64,000 bases of DNA from Rhexocercosporidium sp. MPI-PUGE-AT-0058 (taxonomy: Eukaryota; Ascomycota; Leotiomycetes; Helotiales). This document shows, in pieces, positions 45,118 to 56,191 of the stretch; position 1 is the stretch's first letter; the number at the start of each line of letters is the position of its first letter. The notes under the pieces were generated by a model. The model saw only the letters and a list, made by a program, of their open reading frames with translations, was not told the DNA's origin and did not search any database. The position numbers were made by a program, and so were the translations under genes. The stretch spans positions 2,542,001-2,606,000 of the forward strand of contig JAGTJL010000005.1 of NCBI GenBank assembly GCA_020746875.1, written 5' to 3'.

Positions 45118-46434
45118 TCAAGACGGCGACTTGAACATTCTCCCCCCTTTCCACACGTGGCTCACATTCTTGGCTTCCGCAAGCAGCTTGATATCGTCCA
45201 AGGGGTTCCCCGAAATCGCAATGACATCCGCATCAAAGCCCTCCTTCAACTGACCACTCGTCTTGGCAAAGTTCGCTCCCAAAGTCTCCGGTCCCATCGT
45301 CGTCCCGGCCTCGATCGCTTGCAAAGGACTCATCCCAGCATCAACGGCATAGAAGAACTCCTTTCCATTCCGTCCATGCGTATTATACGTATCGCCCAGA
45401 CTCGTGCCCTGATCTGTGCCTAGAGCTATTCTCACTCCACTCCTCACAGCGAGTTTGTATGCCCTTCGATGGACCGCTGCAGTCGCAATCATCTTGGCGC
45501 GGTTGACAGGAGGTATATCATCAAGATGTTCCATGCCGCCCTCGACAACAAGCGAAGTCGCAACAAGAATCGCGTTCTTCTCTTTCATCAACTCGATACA
45601 CTCCTCGTCAAGGAAGCTACCGTGCTCGATGGTCCTCACACCGGCATTAAGGGCGTTGATAATTCCATCTTTTCCATGGCAATGCGCAGCGACTATCCTT
45701 TTCGCACGCCTCGCTTCATCTACGATAGCTTTCAGCTCATCAGGTGAGAATTGCGCCGCTTCGGGGTCATCTATCATACTATACACTCCACCAGTTGCAC
45801 AAACTTTGATAACTTTCGCTCCCCGACGGATCATAAGTCTGACAGTTTTGATGCAGTCCGGCACGCCATCACACACTGCAAATGGGACTCCTCTTTTTGC
45901 GCAGGCGTCAAGAACAGTCTCGATTGGGAGGTTGTGGATATCTCCATGGCCGGCCGTCATGCTCATGATGCCGATGCTAGAGTAGACGTTCGGTCCAACA
46001 ATCGTCCCCTCTTCAATGGCGGGAGACATCTCTCCTGCATACCCAGCTAACTCCCGTACTGACGTGAAACCAGCGAGGAGTGTTCGCTCGAGATCTTTGA
46101 CGATGCGAGCAGCGGATAAAACCGCGGGCTGGCTGAGAATAGATGAAAACCCCGCCAAGCTATCGACCCCGAGGAAGTGGACATGGCAATCCCAAAGACC
46201 TGGCATCAAAGTCTTGACTTGAGTGAATGGGACGGCACTGTACTTTGCAGGGAGAGTCGAGTGTGGTCCGACCCAGGCGATTGACTTTTCATGGATGATG
46301 AGGGTCCCGTTTTTGATTGGTGTCCCTCGGCCTGGGATCAAGAGAGTGGCTTTGATGCCATGGAGCTTCGGTAAACTGGATTCGCTCTCATTGCTTTTGC
46401 ATGTGTCGACGACGGTTTGAGGAACTACAATCAT
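45118..46434 (-). CDS. Metal-dependent amidohydrolase, ochratoxinase/Xaa-Pro dipeptidase-like
   Basis: A single exon of 438 residues. All binding positions of the amidohydrolase superfamily are visible: HVH (84-86), a Lys in IKVCATGG (K210, the residue usually carboxylated), HCHG (H251/H253), EHG (H271) and GTDQG (D341). The N- and C-terminal parts form the small beta domain (GPHSTLPAKYS; KEGFDADVIAISGNPLDDI). This set matches the imidazolonepropionase-like clade that includes ochratoxinase, which hydrolyses amide bonds such as that of ochratoxin A, and bacterial Xaa-Pro-type dipeptidases. The true substrate is not predictable. There is no signal peptide, so cytosolic. An intronless gene is slightly unusual here. 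Confidence 0.9.
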   Translation of the reverse strand: MIVVPQTVVDTCKSNESESSLPKLHGIKATLLIPGRGTPIKNGTLIIHEKSIAWVGPHSTLPAKYSAVPFTQVKTLMPGLWDCHVHFLGVDSLAGFSSILSQPAVLSAARIVKDLERTLLAGFTSVRELAGYAGEMSPAIEEGTIVGPNVYSSIGIMSMTAGHGDIHNLPIETVLDACAKRGVPFAVCDGVPDCIKTVRLMIRRGAKVIKVCATGGVYSMIDDPEAAQFSPDELKAIVDEARRAKRIVAAHCHGKDGIINALNAGVRTIEHGSFLDEECIELMKEKNAILVATSLVVEGGMEHLDDIPPVNRAKMIATAAVHRRAYKLAVRSGVRIALGTDQGTSLGDTYNTHGRNGKEFFYAVDAGMSPLQAIEAGTTMGPETLGANFAKTSGQLKEGFDADVIAISGNPLDDIKLLAEAKNVSHVWKGGRMFKSPS

Positions 46435-47881
46435 ATTTTATAGGTTCGTGATACTGTTCGTTGCTTTGATTTGAGAGTACATGCTGAGAGTGGGGGTCAG
46501 TTGTAGTTGTTGACAATATCCCGCTTACGTAAGAAGACAATGATCTTCCTAATCAGGGAAAATCTAGCTTGATGTAACTATGCTGAGATAATTAACGTTC
46601 TAATTAGGTTGCAACACATAAAGCACAGAGGGGGCTACTCATGAGGCGTACGCGGAAATTTCAACTCCAAGCACAAATTGTGGGCATCCTGTCGAGGATT
46701 GGATTAGAGGCAGCAGTGACGGTATTAAATTCTGGTCCTTGATTTTCATGCTGTTAAGAGGGGTGTTTGGTGGTACTTATGGGGTTTGGGAGAAGGTGGA
46801 AACAGGTATCTTGTTTTGAGTTTGTGATTGGAACCTTCCCGAGACACACGTGTACGGGGCTGAAGAGAAAACAGTTTAGGAAAACTGGATCTAGGGGGTG
46901 CTCAGAATTTTTCGCTCTCAATTGCCGTTGTAAAAAAAAAAACAGCTACGGTTTGATCTCATGAGGAATCGTAATCGTTTCTATTGCTAACGAAGGCATA
47001 ATTACCAGTTATGAGAGCAATGTAAACAATAGAGGATAAGCTAAGTGAGCCGAACGGAGCATTTAACCCACCACGTTTATATCCACGAGGGCTAATCGAA
47101 ATTTTCTTATCCCACTATCGAGTGCCTTTGTTTATCATCTGTATTTGAATTATATAAAACCAGAATTGATACACATCCCTAACGGATCCGCCAACCTCCT
47201 CTTAACTTCTTAAGATCCTCATGATTTTCCAGCACGACCTCGCCCCATGCCACCCAGCCCATCGTTGTAACCCTACCTTCCTCACCTTTCCCCAAAGGAA
47301 TCTATTCCGGAAACCAAGGATTAGTGTAACTATTAACCTCCAAAGCAGAATTCTCCAGCCAAATCCGCATATCGACGGTCATAGCGCCAAGGCGAATGAT
47401 GCACTTCTGTTCACAAGCGCGCCAGGGTGGGATGTCTTTTACGATGGCACTTTGGAGGAAGGGGGCGTATTAGATGCGGCGTAATGTCGATTTCTTTTCG
47501 CTTCGGTGCGGGATGAGCTGGAAATGGAGTCGGAGTATGGGCAAGATTTGCCTGTCCGGTCCCTCTCTCCCATGTACACATCTCAACTCTCACGGTGCTC
47601 AGACGGGTGGCAGAGTGCGATTTGAGAGAGTAGATATAGCTTGTTTCGTATGGCTACGAAATGTAGGAGGTTTTATCAACAGTACCTATGCGAAGCTGAA
47701 ACTATTAGGTTGGCAGTGTGAAAAAGCGACTGCCTGAGGCTCCAAGAAACGACCTGCATTCTATTAAGTTCTGGACACGTTTAGGCTAATCTTGAAAGAG
47801 ACTAGTGCTTTGTTGGCTCCTATGTAGACATATCCAACATTTGACCTGGAGGCCTGATCGTAACTTCCAACATCTTCGATA
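46435..47881. other. Gene-poor, AT-rich stretch
   Basis: About 1.45 kb. Two 87-codon open frames (47221-47484 and 47474-47737, +) have no domain or splice support. A TATA-like TATATAAAAC lies near 47152. Confidence 0.35.
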
Positions 47882-48977
47882 ATGTCGAATCTTGTGCCCT
47901 TGCTCTCGCAATACGCAATCTTGACGAGGACTGCTGAGTATCTCAGCACCCTCGACTTATTTCATCTTGCCCTGGCGAACTCCGATTTCTATGCCATAAT
48001 TCTTCAATCCGCTCATGTTTTCAACCGACTAAAGCGCACAGCTTTATGTGACGGCACCGGTCTCAAAGAACGTCAGGAATTCCGAGGTATTTACGCTTTC
48101 AATTCCGACGACGACTGTAGAGGGGGAGCTACTGGTAGAAGACTGCATTACGACGAAGAACTCGAAGTGCGCGTATGGAATCTGAAGTGCGATGCTACCA
48201 ATGCACTTCCTTGCCGGGATTGTGGAATCAACGTTTGTGAGGTAAGATGTGAATTTTTTTTATTGTGCTCTTATTTTTTAGAAGTACTAATGCTCGTTCA
48301 ATTTAGGAGTGTCGGTTTGTACCCCGCGTGCGAGATTCTACGTATTCCGCTTGCCGGAGACCGCACAATAATGAGTATATGGATAGCTCTAATGTGATTT
48401 GCTACTGCCCAGCATGCGATGAGAAAGTCGAGGCCGATCTCCCATTATCGCTTTCGGAATATTGTGACTGCGATCAGTATACACGGTGGATATGTCTGCA
48501 GTGTAAAGCCAAGGAAGAAAAAACCCACGGTCTGTATATAAGGAAGCGGACCATCGAGTTCGGGTTAGGGCCGCGGATGCCGGATCTGGAAGCAGGCAAG
48601 TGGCTTTACTCTCACCAATCCCAGTTAGCTGTAAGTATATTGACCCTCCCACTTGACAACCAGCTTGATATTGATCAACCATTTATAGTATTGGTGTCCT
48701 TGTGGGGCAAGACCGCCGGTAGAAGGTCATGTCCGATGTGCATGGTGTAAGCGAAGACACAATACGGATACGTGGATGGACGAAGACCCAGATTACATTC
48801 CTTTTTTTGATGATGTAAGTAGTTACCAGGCCGTCATGTTCCTCTGCGTCATCCCTATTGTGTCGTCCCTATTGTGTCATATATTGATGATAATCCTAGG
48901 ACCCGAACCAGCCAAGCAGGGAGGCATGGTATTTCCGAGAAAGTGAGGGGAGAGTTGTTCGAAGTAAGGGATCTTGA
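47882..48977 (+). CDS. F-box-like, cysteine-rich protein
   Basis: Exons 47882-48241, 48307-48630, 48689-48814 and 48900-48977 give 295 residues; all introns have GTAAG donors. The first ~50 residues look like a fungal F-box (ILTRTAEYLSTLDLFHLALANSDFY). The rest carries many CxxC pairs: CRDCGINVCEEC, CYCPACDEK, CDCDQYTRWICLQC and YWCPCGARP..CAWC, suggesting two or more zinc-binding clusters. An acidic patch (DEDPDYIPFFDDD) precedes a short tail. Family knowledge: F-box proteins hand substrates to SCF ubiquitin ligases, but the F-box call is by pattern only. Fungal genomes hold many such proteins with no known target. Confidence 0.78.
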
Positions 48978-49621
48978 TGAAATAAAGGAAAATAGATCAA
49001 TACTAATGTTCTAGTCTGATGCTTACAAGAATGTGGCGTACCGTCTTGCTGCCTATGTAACGAGAGATTGGTGCTAGCAGCGACAACCGGAAAATGACGA
49101 GTTATGAACCTTACGTCTCTTTTCTCCCCTGCCGTCTGGCAATAGCCGTGCCATGAGCCCAGTGACTGATTAATGAGGGATCGTGTAGCTTACTTGTTGA
49201 TCTTTTGTGTGCTGGCAATGCTCAAGTGAGTGCGCGTTTACTTGGTTTCAGAGAGGAGAGGAGGCTGGGTTGGGGCTGACAGGTGGTCATAGCGGTAGAC
49301 ATATAGTTACCTTAGAAGCTGCGAGAGCACCTAGTTTTAGGCCTCAGACTGAATACACCTCCTAACCCGGCACCCTGTAGGCTCTACACGCTTGCAACTG
49401 ACATCGATCTACCATTCTTTTCCAAAACCATAGGCCGTTGGTTTTTCCTCGCTTAGCATCGCACAATGACTACTGAATGGCACCATGTAGCGAGGAAAAG
49501 GCATATTTGTGCCTAGGAAGCGGTTGAGGACCTGGCTGGGTAGTTATCAATGTCATTTTCTCACCGCTAAGAATTGTTCCTTCCCTTCATATTTGACCTC
49601 ATTATGAGATTTTTCAGAATT

Positions 49622-49672
49622 TTGATTGACTAGACTAGACTAGAATAACGGTTATTATTCTAGTCTAATCAA
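49622..49672. repeat. Perfect 13-bp foldback with outer TTGATT/AATCAA arms
   Basis: TAGACTAGAATAA at 49636-49648 and TTATTCTAGTCTA at 49655-49667 are exact reverse complements around a 6-nt loop. TTGATT and AATCAA sit just outside. The left arm carries an extra TAGAC unit (three tandem TAGAC copies). A second weak inverted pair (CTAATCA/TGATTAG) follows near 49700-49730. Probably the scar of a small inverted-repeat element. Confidence 0.5.
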
Positions 49673-49738
49673 GCGCTTTTCTTTGTTAATCTTGCCTAAT
49701 CAACTAATTAGTCAAGTGATTAGATTAATAGTTGAATA

Positions 49739-50093
49739 GTGGTGAGTAAAAAGTCAAGTGAACGGCACTTGAGGCATATTGCCTTAATTAACGTTAAGGT
49801 TAAGCTCTCGCACGCTCGACGACGCTGTGTGATTTGTATGACACAGCAGAATAGAGCAGGGAAGGAAGGTGGTTCAACCTATGCGAGACGCATTTGTGTT
49901 TTTCTTTTTCTTTTACAAAGGTAGGTGTTTAAGGTGGATTCCTCTCAATTTAATTTTTTTAGATGAATCTAGAAAAGCAATACTGAGTCTATGGGAATTC
50001 TGGCTCAAAAATTCTGGCGACTGGTGTCATCAGAACCCCCTGAGAACTCAAACCCTAAACTCGACGCAAGGCGCAATCTCGAGAAAGATGTAG
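49739..50093 (+). pseudogene. Possible remnant of a transposase C-terminus
   Basis: The frame after the foldback carries SHARRRCVICMTQQNRAGKE then GSTYARR, reminiscent of the Cys-rich C-terminal tail of PiggyBac-type (DDE_Tnp_1_7) transposases; the frame then shifts. This is a weak likeness only, but the AT-rich, foldback-bearing setting agrees with an old element. Confidence 0.25.
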
Positions 50094-51631
50094 TGTTTTT
50101 AATACTTTATAACGCCTTGGAATACAAAGCTAGATGGGTACAATGAAAGGGGCCTGTGGAGATCTTTCTCGATGTGACTTTACGTTTCTTGCCACGATTC
50201 CTTCCATAAGCCACTTAAAAAGAACTAGCTTACTCCAGAACATGTACCTAGATAAACAGAAGAAATTGGTAGATGGATTGTAGCAATCTTTAGACAACAT
50301 TGCTTCGGCTTCCACCAAATCGATCCATTCTCTCTTACGTCTCTTTCCTCACGAAGACGCCTTGCAAGTTTATCAAAGTGCACCAATTCTCGTGAGATGA
50401 CACTGTAAAACTCTGTATTACCTGACCAGTTAAACAATCCGAAGTAATAGAAAGAAAAAAATTCATTTTTTATTAAACCTAAGAAGTTACACAAGTTGAG
50501 AAATAGGTTCTTCAAGAAAAATCTTGCCGTGTCTTGGTCATTCGAGACTTACTGGGATGAAGTATTATTTTTTGGCTAATATCGAGGCAACAAGCCCACT
50601 ATAACACTTATATGACTTGTAGTCTTCTATAGAATTAGATCCCTAAAGACGTTTCCCATTCATATTGCACCTTCACACGTTTCTATACATCACGTGAATG
50701 GTCTCATGATCCACTCCGTCTATGTCTACCTAAGCGCAACGCAACACGTAGCACCTGTTCATCACCAAGAAGAAACATTTGAAACATATCCTCCCATGTA
50801 AAGTCACAATCCGAGAGAATGCGAAACCGAAACCCACCGAAGCCCCATTCCTCCCAGCCTCACCAGTGCCCTCACTTAAGCTCCTGACAACGTCCCACTT
50901 CCTGCAGTAAGACCATCCAAGCTTCGTATCGCCAAGGAGAGAAGTCTAGATCCTGAACCGAACGTTAAGGGGGTCGACATTCACGGGAGACAATTGAGAC
51001 AATTGAGACACTTCTTCTCACGCCACTTAGCCTCTCGCTTAGAAACCTGATAATGTACCACCTGCAGAGAAGCCATAGAATTGTACCTATTGGACCCGTT
51101 TCAACAGTATCACATAAGCTTTGGATAAGCTTTGATCCCGCGATCTAAAGTTTCAAGCTTTGCCGAGAAAATATGGGCATGCAGGAAAGATTGCGGTCTA
51201 GATCCACGTGGACTGCAGATAACATCCCGAGACATCTGAGACATTTATATCTGGGGGTACTGCAGCAACGATTCTACTTCAGGCCTCGGACCGCAGTAGG
51301 GTTTTATTTGCGTAGTGGTCTAAAAATAAGCTGAGATGTATTGATGGACTTGTTTCTCACCCGCGATTCTTGGGATCCTGATATGGTGATGTTCTGTCCC
51401 GGTCCGGAGCTATCTGAGACATGGAAGAAAAGAGAAAAACGAGACAGCGGTGTGCTTTCGTCGATGAATGATTCGATTACGATTAAATGATTGTAATATA
51501 TAAGAAACCTTCCGCTGTCTTCCTCCTTATCTTTCTGCCTCAAACCCAAACTCACCAACCAGGACAATTAAGTTGCAGAAATCCAATACAGCAAGTCGAG
51601 TCGAGCTTCGATCACATAGACTTATCTCAAA

Positions 51632-52263
51632 ATGTATTACACTGTAAGAAATTCCACTGCTCTGCTCGTCAAAGAGAATGATCATCTCACCCACACTGCT
51701 AATGATGCTAACATCGGGTGCTAGACACTCATCGCCTCCCTCCTCTTTACGAGTCTCTCCCTCGCAAGTCCTATAGTTCAACGAGCCAAGCCGACCGGTG
51801 GTCCAGCATCAGCGAAAATAACCAGTACGTTACGAAAATCTACCTTCAGACATTCCGTAGAACCCTTCATCCTTTGCCTCTCCATAAACAATCACATCGA
51901 GTCACCACGATCTTCCACTAACACACATCCCCAGTCTACACTGCCTACACCTGCACATCCAGCACCACAGTCCCCCCCACCGATGGCTCGGCCGGCGCAT
52001 CCAACACCGTGACCATCGCCGAAGCAACCTGCGCCATTATCTCCATCCCATTCGGAAGCGCTATCACAGCCGCTTTGACAGCGACACCCAAGACGGGCGC
52101 CCCCGGCTGCTTCATCCAAATCCACACGCAGAGTGGATGCGGCCTCACGCTGAATAATGAGTATCATGGCTTTCCGTTTGATGGCACCGTCGTGGGGAGT
52201 AAGGTTGGGTGTGTGACTCCTCCCGTGATCGGGTATGGTGCTGTGGAGATTACTTGTGGTTGA
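51632..52263 (+). CDS. Small secreted six-cysteine protein (copy B)
   Basis: Exons 51632-51643 (12 nt, M-Y-Y-T), 51725-51824 and 51935-52263 give 146 residues. A signal peptide ends near LASP (17-20). Six Cys at 44, 70, 96, 106, 130 and 145 align exactly with the protein at 11804-12302, with 82 identical residues and no gaps. Shared motifs are GGPASAK, TVTIAEATCA, PKTGA and GYGA. Unlike copy A, it has a second intron splitting codon 38. Both the conserved Cys frame and the exon-1 size show common ancestry. The role is unknown; secreted effector or antimicrobial-type protein is an inference. Confidence 0.87.
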
Positions 52264-52495
52264 TCTGGCTGGGGAGCTTGAGGATTGCGGAATGGTTTGG
52301 GGGAATCAATTAACGATGGGGTGAGTTCATGATACGAAATAATGAAATGATGACAACGAATGAAGAACTTTCTTGCGACTTTGTTCTTTACTTCATCTCG
52401 TGACTATATAAATTCATGAAGCATCAGCAACTCTATCCCTGCCACTCTCTCTCTCATCACAGCCTCCCGTTACCCCGCCCAAAAGTACCAGGAAG

Positions 52496-53616
52496 TCAGA
52501 TCAAATGTTCGTCAAACCAAGTAACAGCCTGCAGGAAAGCCTGCTCCTTCGCATACCTCTCCACCTTCTTACTCAGATCGCAACGAACGGAGAAGCCGTG
52601 TACAACGCCGCTGTACAGGTTGATCTGGTACGGCTGTTTGGTTTCAACAAGGATCTCCTCGGAGCGGTGGCGCTTCTCAGTTGGGAAGATCTGGTCTGTT
52701 TCGGCTGCAGCGATGGAGAATGGGCCTTGGATTGCTCGGAGCTCGTCTTCTTCGACGAAACTAGAGGTTTGAATGTTAGATTTGTAGGTGAAGAAATAGG
52801 AGGAGGAGACTAACGATGGATGAGCAACGAATCCGACGGAGATTCCTTTGCCGCTGGCCATGAATCTGGCGACGTACTTGGCGCCCTGTACACTATTTAG
52901 CCGAGTTCTGAAGTGGTTTCTGTCTGTGACTGAGACTTACGAAGCAGTATCCAACAGCACCAATCTTCTTGAATCCCTTTTCTTGGAGGTACTTGATGGA
53001 TTTCTCGACGATGGGATCCACGGCCTCGAATGTGTGAGGGTTCTTGCCATCGCTACCCTTGGTCAACCTGCGGAGAGAGATAACATGGTTAGTGACTGAA
53101 TTTGGAATGGGATTTCAATTCTCCAGGTTCACTTTCGGAGACTTGAAAAGAAATTGGTAGAAAATATCTCAACCTCAAAGGGAAGGACACGCAGGGATAA
53201 TACGCACCAAGCCATAATGTCAAAGCCATCTGGTCGATTCAAGCTCAATGGATCACCATTGAACAGATCAGGAATGATCGTGTAATATCCATTGGCGGCA
53301 TATTGATCAGCCATCAATTTCGAGTTTTGCCAGATACCGATCACATCTGGCAGGAAGAGGATGGCCGTATCCTTGTGAATCTTATTGCCACTTGGCTCGG
53401 CGACGTAGGCCTCGATACTGCCGATCTTGGTGGATGTACCGGTTGGATCACCTCTAGAAGAATACGGATATCAATTAATTTGTTTTATTTTCACGAAATA
53501 GATGGGTGGTGGGTAACTGAGTAATTGAGAACTCCAAATGCGGGGTTGATATGAAAGTCTACGTACTCGTGCTTAACGCCGACCGTGCAGCACGTGGATG
53601 GAGGGTTTGATGCCAT
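52496..53616 (-). CDS. Dienelactone hydrolase family protein
   Basis: Exons 53616-53567, 53453-53208, 53067-52941, 52885-52815 and 52760-52496 give 252 residues, the standard length. The alpha/beta-hydrolase elbow G-Y-C-F-G places the nucleophile at Cys140; Asp187 (ETDQIFP) and His219 (GVVHGF) complete the triad. Earlier segments ILFLPDVIGIW and GYYTIIPDLFNGD are typical of the family. Family knowledge: dienelactone hydrolases open lactones in chloroaromatic breakdown; many fungal members have unknown esterase substrates. The gene starts 378 bp from the divergent uL23m gene, so the two share an upstream region. Mostly cytosolic. Confidence 0.9.
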
Positions 53617-53993
53617 TTTGCTCAATTGTGATTTCTGTTCACGATATCTTAGAAATTCGAAAAATGAAGATATATGGAGTGGAATTGGGGGAAATAAAGC
53701 TTTTTATAAGATGTCTAGCAAAGCAGGTAGGTGGGGGTTTATGTCACCTCGGGATTTGTCAGCCCTGACGTACCCCAGCAGCCTCGCGAGGCTTTAGTCT
53801 TGGCGATACGGACACAAACTCCGCTTAATTGCGAAAGTTAATTTGCTGCTACTTCGGGGCGAGGCTGATCGGGGTTTAAGCGCGCTACTAACTAGACGCG
53901 GGAATTTTGAGGATTATCGAGAAATTTGGCGACGGTCAACCAGAGCAGTCGCTGATATTCAATCCGACGCTCCCAATCACCAACTAACGCATT
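53617..53993. promoter_or_regulatory. Divergent promoter between DLH and uL23m genes
   Basis: This 377-bp stretch lies between two starts on opposite strands and must serve both. No further site was recognised. Confidence 0.45.
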
Positions 53994-54860
53994 ATGGCAT
54001 CGAGAGTACCTGCCCGTACAGTCAATGGACTGTATAAATTAGGAAACAAGCAGGTTTTCTTGTACGTTTCTCCTTTCTCATCGTCTTCCAATCCCGCATT
54101 CTCCACCCAACATCCAGCATCAACCAACTAACCTAACCTTTCCTCCTAGACCGAATTTTACACTCACCCTTCTCCGCACACCCGATCTATCACCACATTT
54201 CGCATCTTTCATCGTCCCGCTCAACATCAACAAGCTCGATCTGCGAGACTACCTCTACCACGCGTACGGCGTCGAGGTCAGGGGCGTGAGGAGTTACATC
54301 CAGCAGCAGAAAGTGCGGCAGGACAAGCCGGGCGCGATCAGGGTTGCGCCGCGGAAATGGTATCGCCCGAGGAGTATCAAGAAGATGTTGGTTGAGATGG
54401 AGAAGCCGTTTGTGTGGCCTGAGGAGCCGGAAAATTATGATGGGTATGTTTGGTGTGGTTTCTTGTATTGGATGGGACTGTATTTGAGCTAGCTAGAGAT
54501 GCGATGGAAAGGTGTCTGGTTTAGAGTGTGATGTTGGACGTGGTGGCTAGGAGGAGGGATGAAGTTGTTGAATTGTGCTAACTGGATCATTACAGATGGG
54601 ATAAAACATCTCACGATGCAGCCCAGGAGGGACGAAAAGCAGAGTCCGAGACGGTCCAGCCCGATTTCCGCGAGAAGCCATCTCGAGAACGAGCTAGTCT
54701 TGCAGAGCAGGCGAAGGCATTACTCAGGGGAGACGAGAACTGGAAATCTAACACATTGGCTTTGACACCAAACAACCCAGATGAGGAGCAGTGGGAAGAT
54801 GTAGGAGAACCTCGGGAGATAGAACAGGATTACGGCAAGGAGAAAGTGGAAGACAAATAG
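53994..54860 (+). CDS. MRP20: Mitochondrial large-subunit ribosomal protein uL23m
   Basis: Exons 53994-54061, 54150-54443 and 54596-54860 give 208 residues. The pattern FTLTLLRTPDLSPHFASFIVPLNINKLDLRDYLYHAYGVEV is the L23 fold, with VRSYIQQQKV and a basic stretch KWYRPRSIKKMLVEMEKPFVWP as in fungal Mrp20/uL23m. The start is basic and Arg-rich, as expected for mitochondrial import. It binds 23S-type rRNA near the exit tunnel. The gene converges on the methyltransferase gene, with ends only 98 bp apart, and shares a promoter region with the DLH gene. Confidence 0.85.
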
Positions 54861-54958
54861 ATTTCTTGGGCCTGGGCGCGATGTGTTGATATGGAATGGA
54901 TTGCATGGATGCATGGCGCTGTAGGGATAGATGGTGCCATTGTGTTGTATTATATGTA

Positions 54959-56191
54959 TCAAAATGATTTCTCCGGGGTATCAATACTTCTTTGCTGTTC
55001 ATCCACCCAACACTCCTCTTTCTGGAATTTCAAAACCTCGGTTCCCCAACTCCACCACCCAGCCGTCGAATTCCTCGCAAATATCTCCAATGCTTCATAT
55101 TTACCTTTACCTATCTCTTCATCAAGAACCATATCCTTCAACATCAGTCTTTCAAACATACTTTTCAGATTAGGTTTCCTCGAATGCAAATCCGGCACCC
55201 CAATGATGACCCTTCTCTTCACATCACAGCCCACCATAGCACCTCGTCTCCCAACAAGCAAAACCTCATACGGTTTTCTCCAAGTGGAATCAAGTGCACA
55301 AATGGGTTCTCCATTGATAGTTGTCTTAACCCAGATCCACTCCTCAACTAAAACAACATCCCATGTTTCAAACAAGCCTTGCAGCCCAAGTACCATCCCT
55401 CTGAAAACTTCTTTGTTGGTAATCCATACAGCGATAATACCTTTATCGTTCAGATAGTCGTATAACGGGATACCGGACAGCAAATGACGGATATCGGTGT
55501 TTCCATAGGAAATGCTGTAGTCTTTCTTCCGTCGTGCAGAGCGGTTCGGCCACGGTGGATCTAAAACCACGATGTCGAAAGATGGTGCTGAGGCTACGAA
55601 TGTCTCGACCATATCGAAAATTTCTCCGAGCATGAATGTTGCATTCGGTGGGATCCAGATAGGACTGTCCCCGCCAGAGATGCAAATGGACACTGGATCT
55701 GACCTTGGATTGGTATATAAAAGTCCCTCCGACTCTAGTACCTCGAGACAATTCTGAGCATGAGATGAATCTACATCCCGTGCATTTAAAGTCTCACACA
55801 ACCCCTCATCCCTCTTCAACTTCTTACTCGGAAAAAACTCACCCAGAGGAAGTTCATCTACCACCCTCAGTAAACACCAATCGCCCTCATATCCAGCCCT
55901 AACCTCCTCAAGAGAAAACTCGAGATGTTTCCTTAACAACAACTCTTTCAACGATGGGGCGCTGACATTGGCTTTTGCTCTTGCGGATTTAGGTTCCACA
56001 GAGGGGTAGGGTTGAGCCAATGGATTGGAGGAGATGAGTCTTCTTCTGGGTTGGGCGTATAGCCTTTGGGCTTTAGTCTGGGTTTGGATTTGGATTTGAG
56101 CTGCTTCAATCGAGCGGGGAATGTCGATGAGGAGGACTGTGGAATCTGCGTTTTGGTAGAGGATGGAGGGGTCCATGCCAGAAATCTGCAA
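54959..56191 (-). CDS. MT-A70 family methyltransferase (METTL4-like)
   Basis: A single exon; the ATG at 56191 gives 410 residues, but the ATG at 56176 (MDPSILYQN) may be the true start. The catalytic D-P-P-W motif is at 211-214 inside FDIVVLDPPWPNRS, followed by the strand GIIAVWITNKE and KPYEVLLVGRRG, with a K-N-LKSMFERLML end. Together this is the MT-A70 Rossmann fold, which uses S-adenosylmethionine for N6-adenine methylation. The N-terminal half is a variable, mostly helical region. Of the fungal MT-A70 groups, the overall layout is nearest to METTL4 (proposed on DNA 6mA or snRNA adenosine); this assignment is by pattern only. Confidence 0.85.
   Translation of the reverse strand: MQISGMDPSILYQNADSTVLLIDIPRSIEAAQIQIQTQTKAQRLYAQPRRRLISSNPLAQPYPSVEPKSARAKANVSAPSLKELLLRKHLEFSLEEVRAGYEGDWCLLRVVDELPLGEFFPSKKLKRDEGLCETLNARDVDSSHAQNCLEVLESEGLLYTNPRSDPVSICISGGDSPIWIPPNATFMLGEIFDMVETFVASAPSFDIVVLDPPWPNRSARRKKDYSISYGNTDIRHLLSGIPLYDYLNDKGIIAVWITNKEVFRGMVLGLQGLFETWDVVLVEEWIWVKTTINGEPICALDSTWRKPYEVLLVGRRGAMVGCDVKRRVIIGVPDLHSRKPNLKSMFERLMLKDMVLDEEIGKGKYEALEIFARNSTAGWWSWGTEVLKFQKEECWVDEQQRSIDTPEKSF

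Larger units (their letters stand above)
48978..51631. other. AT-rich, gene-poor, repeat-scarred region
   Basis: About 2.65 kb with no intact gene. It contains the foldback at 49622-49672, a possible transposase remnant after 49739, and a short tandem of GACAATT units near 50990-51005. Otherwise only short open frames. Confidence 0.45.
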
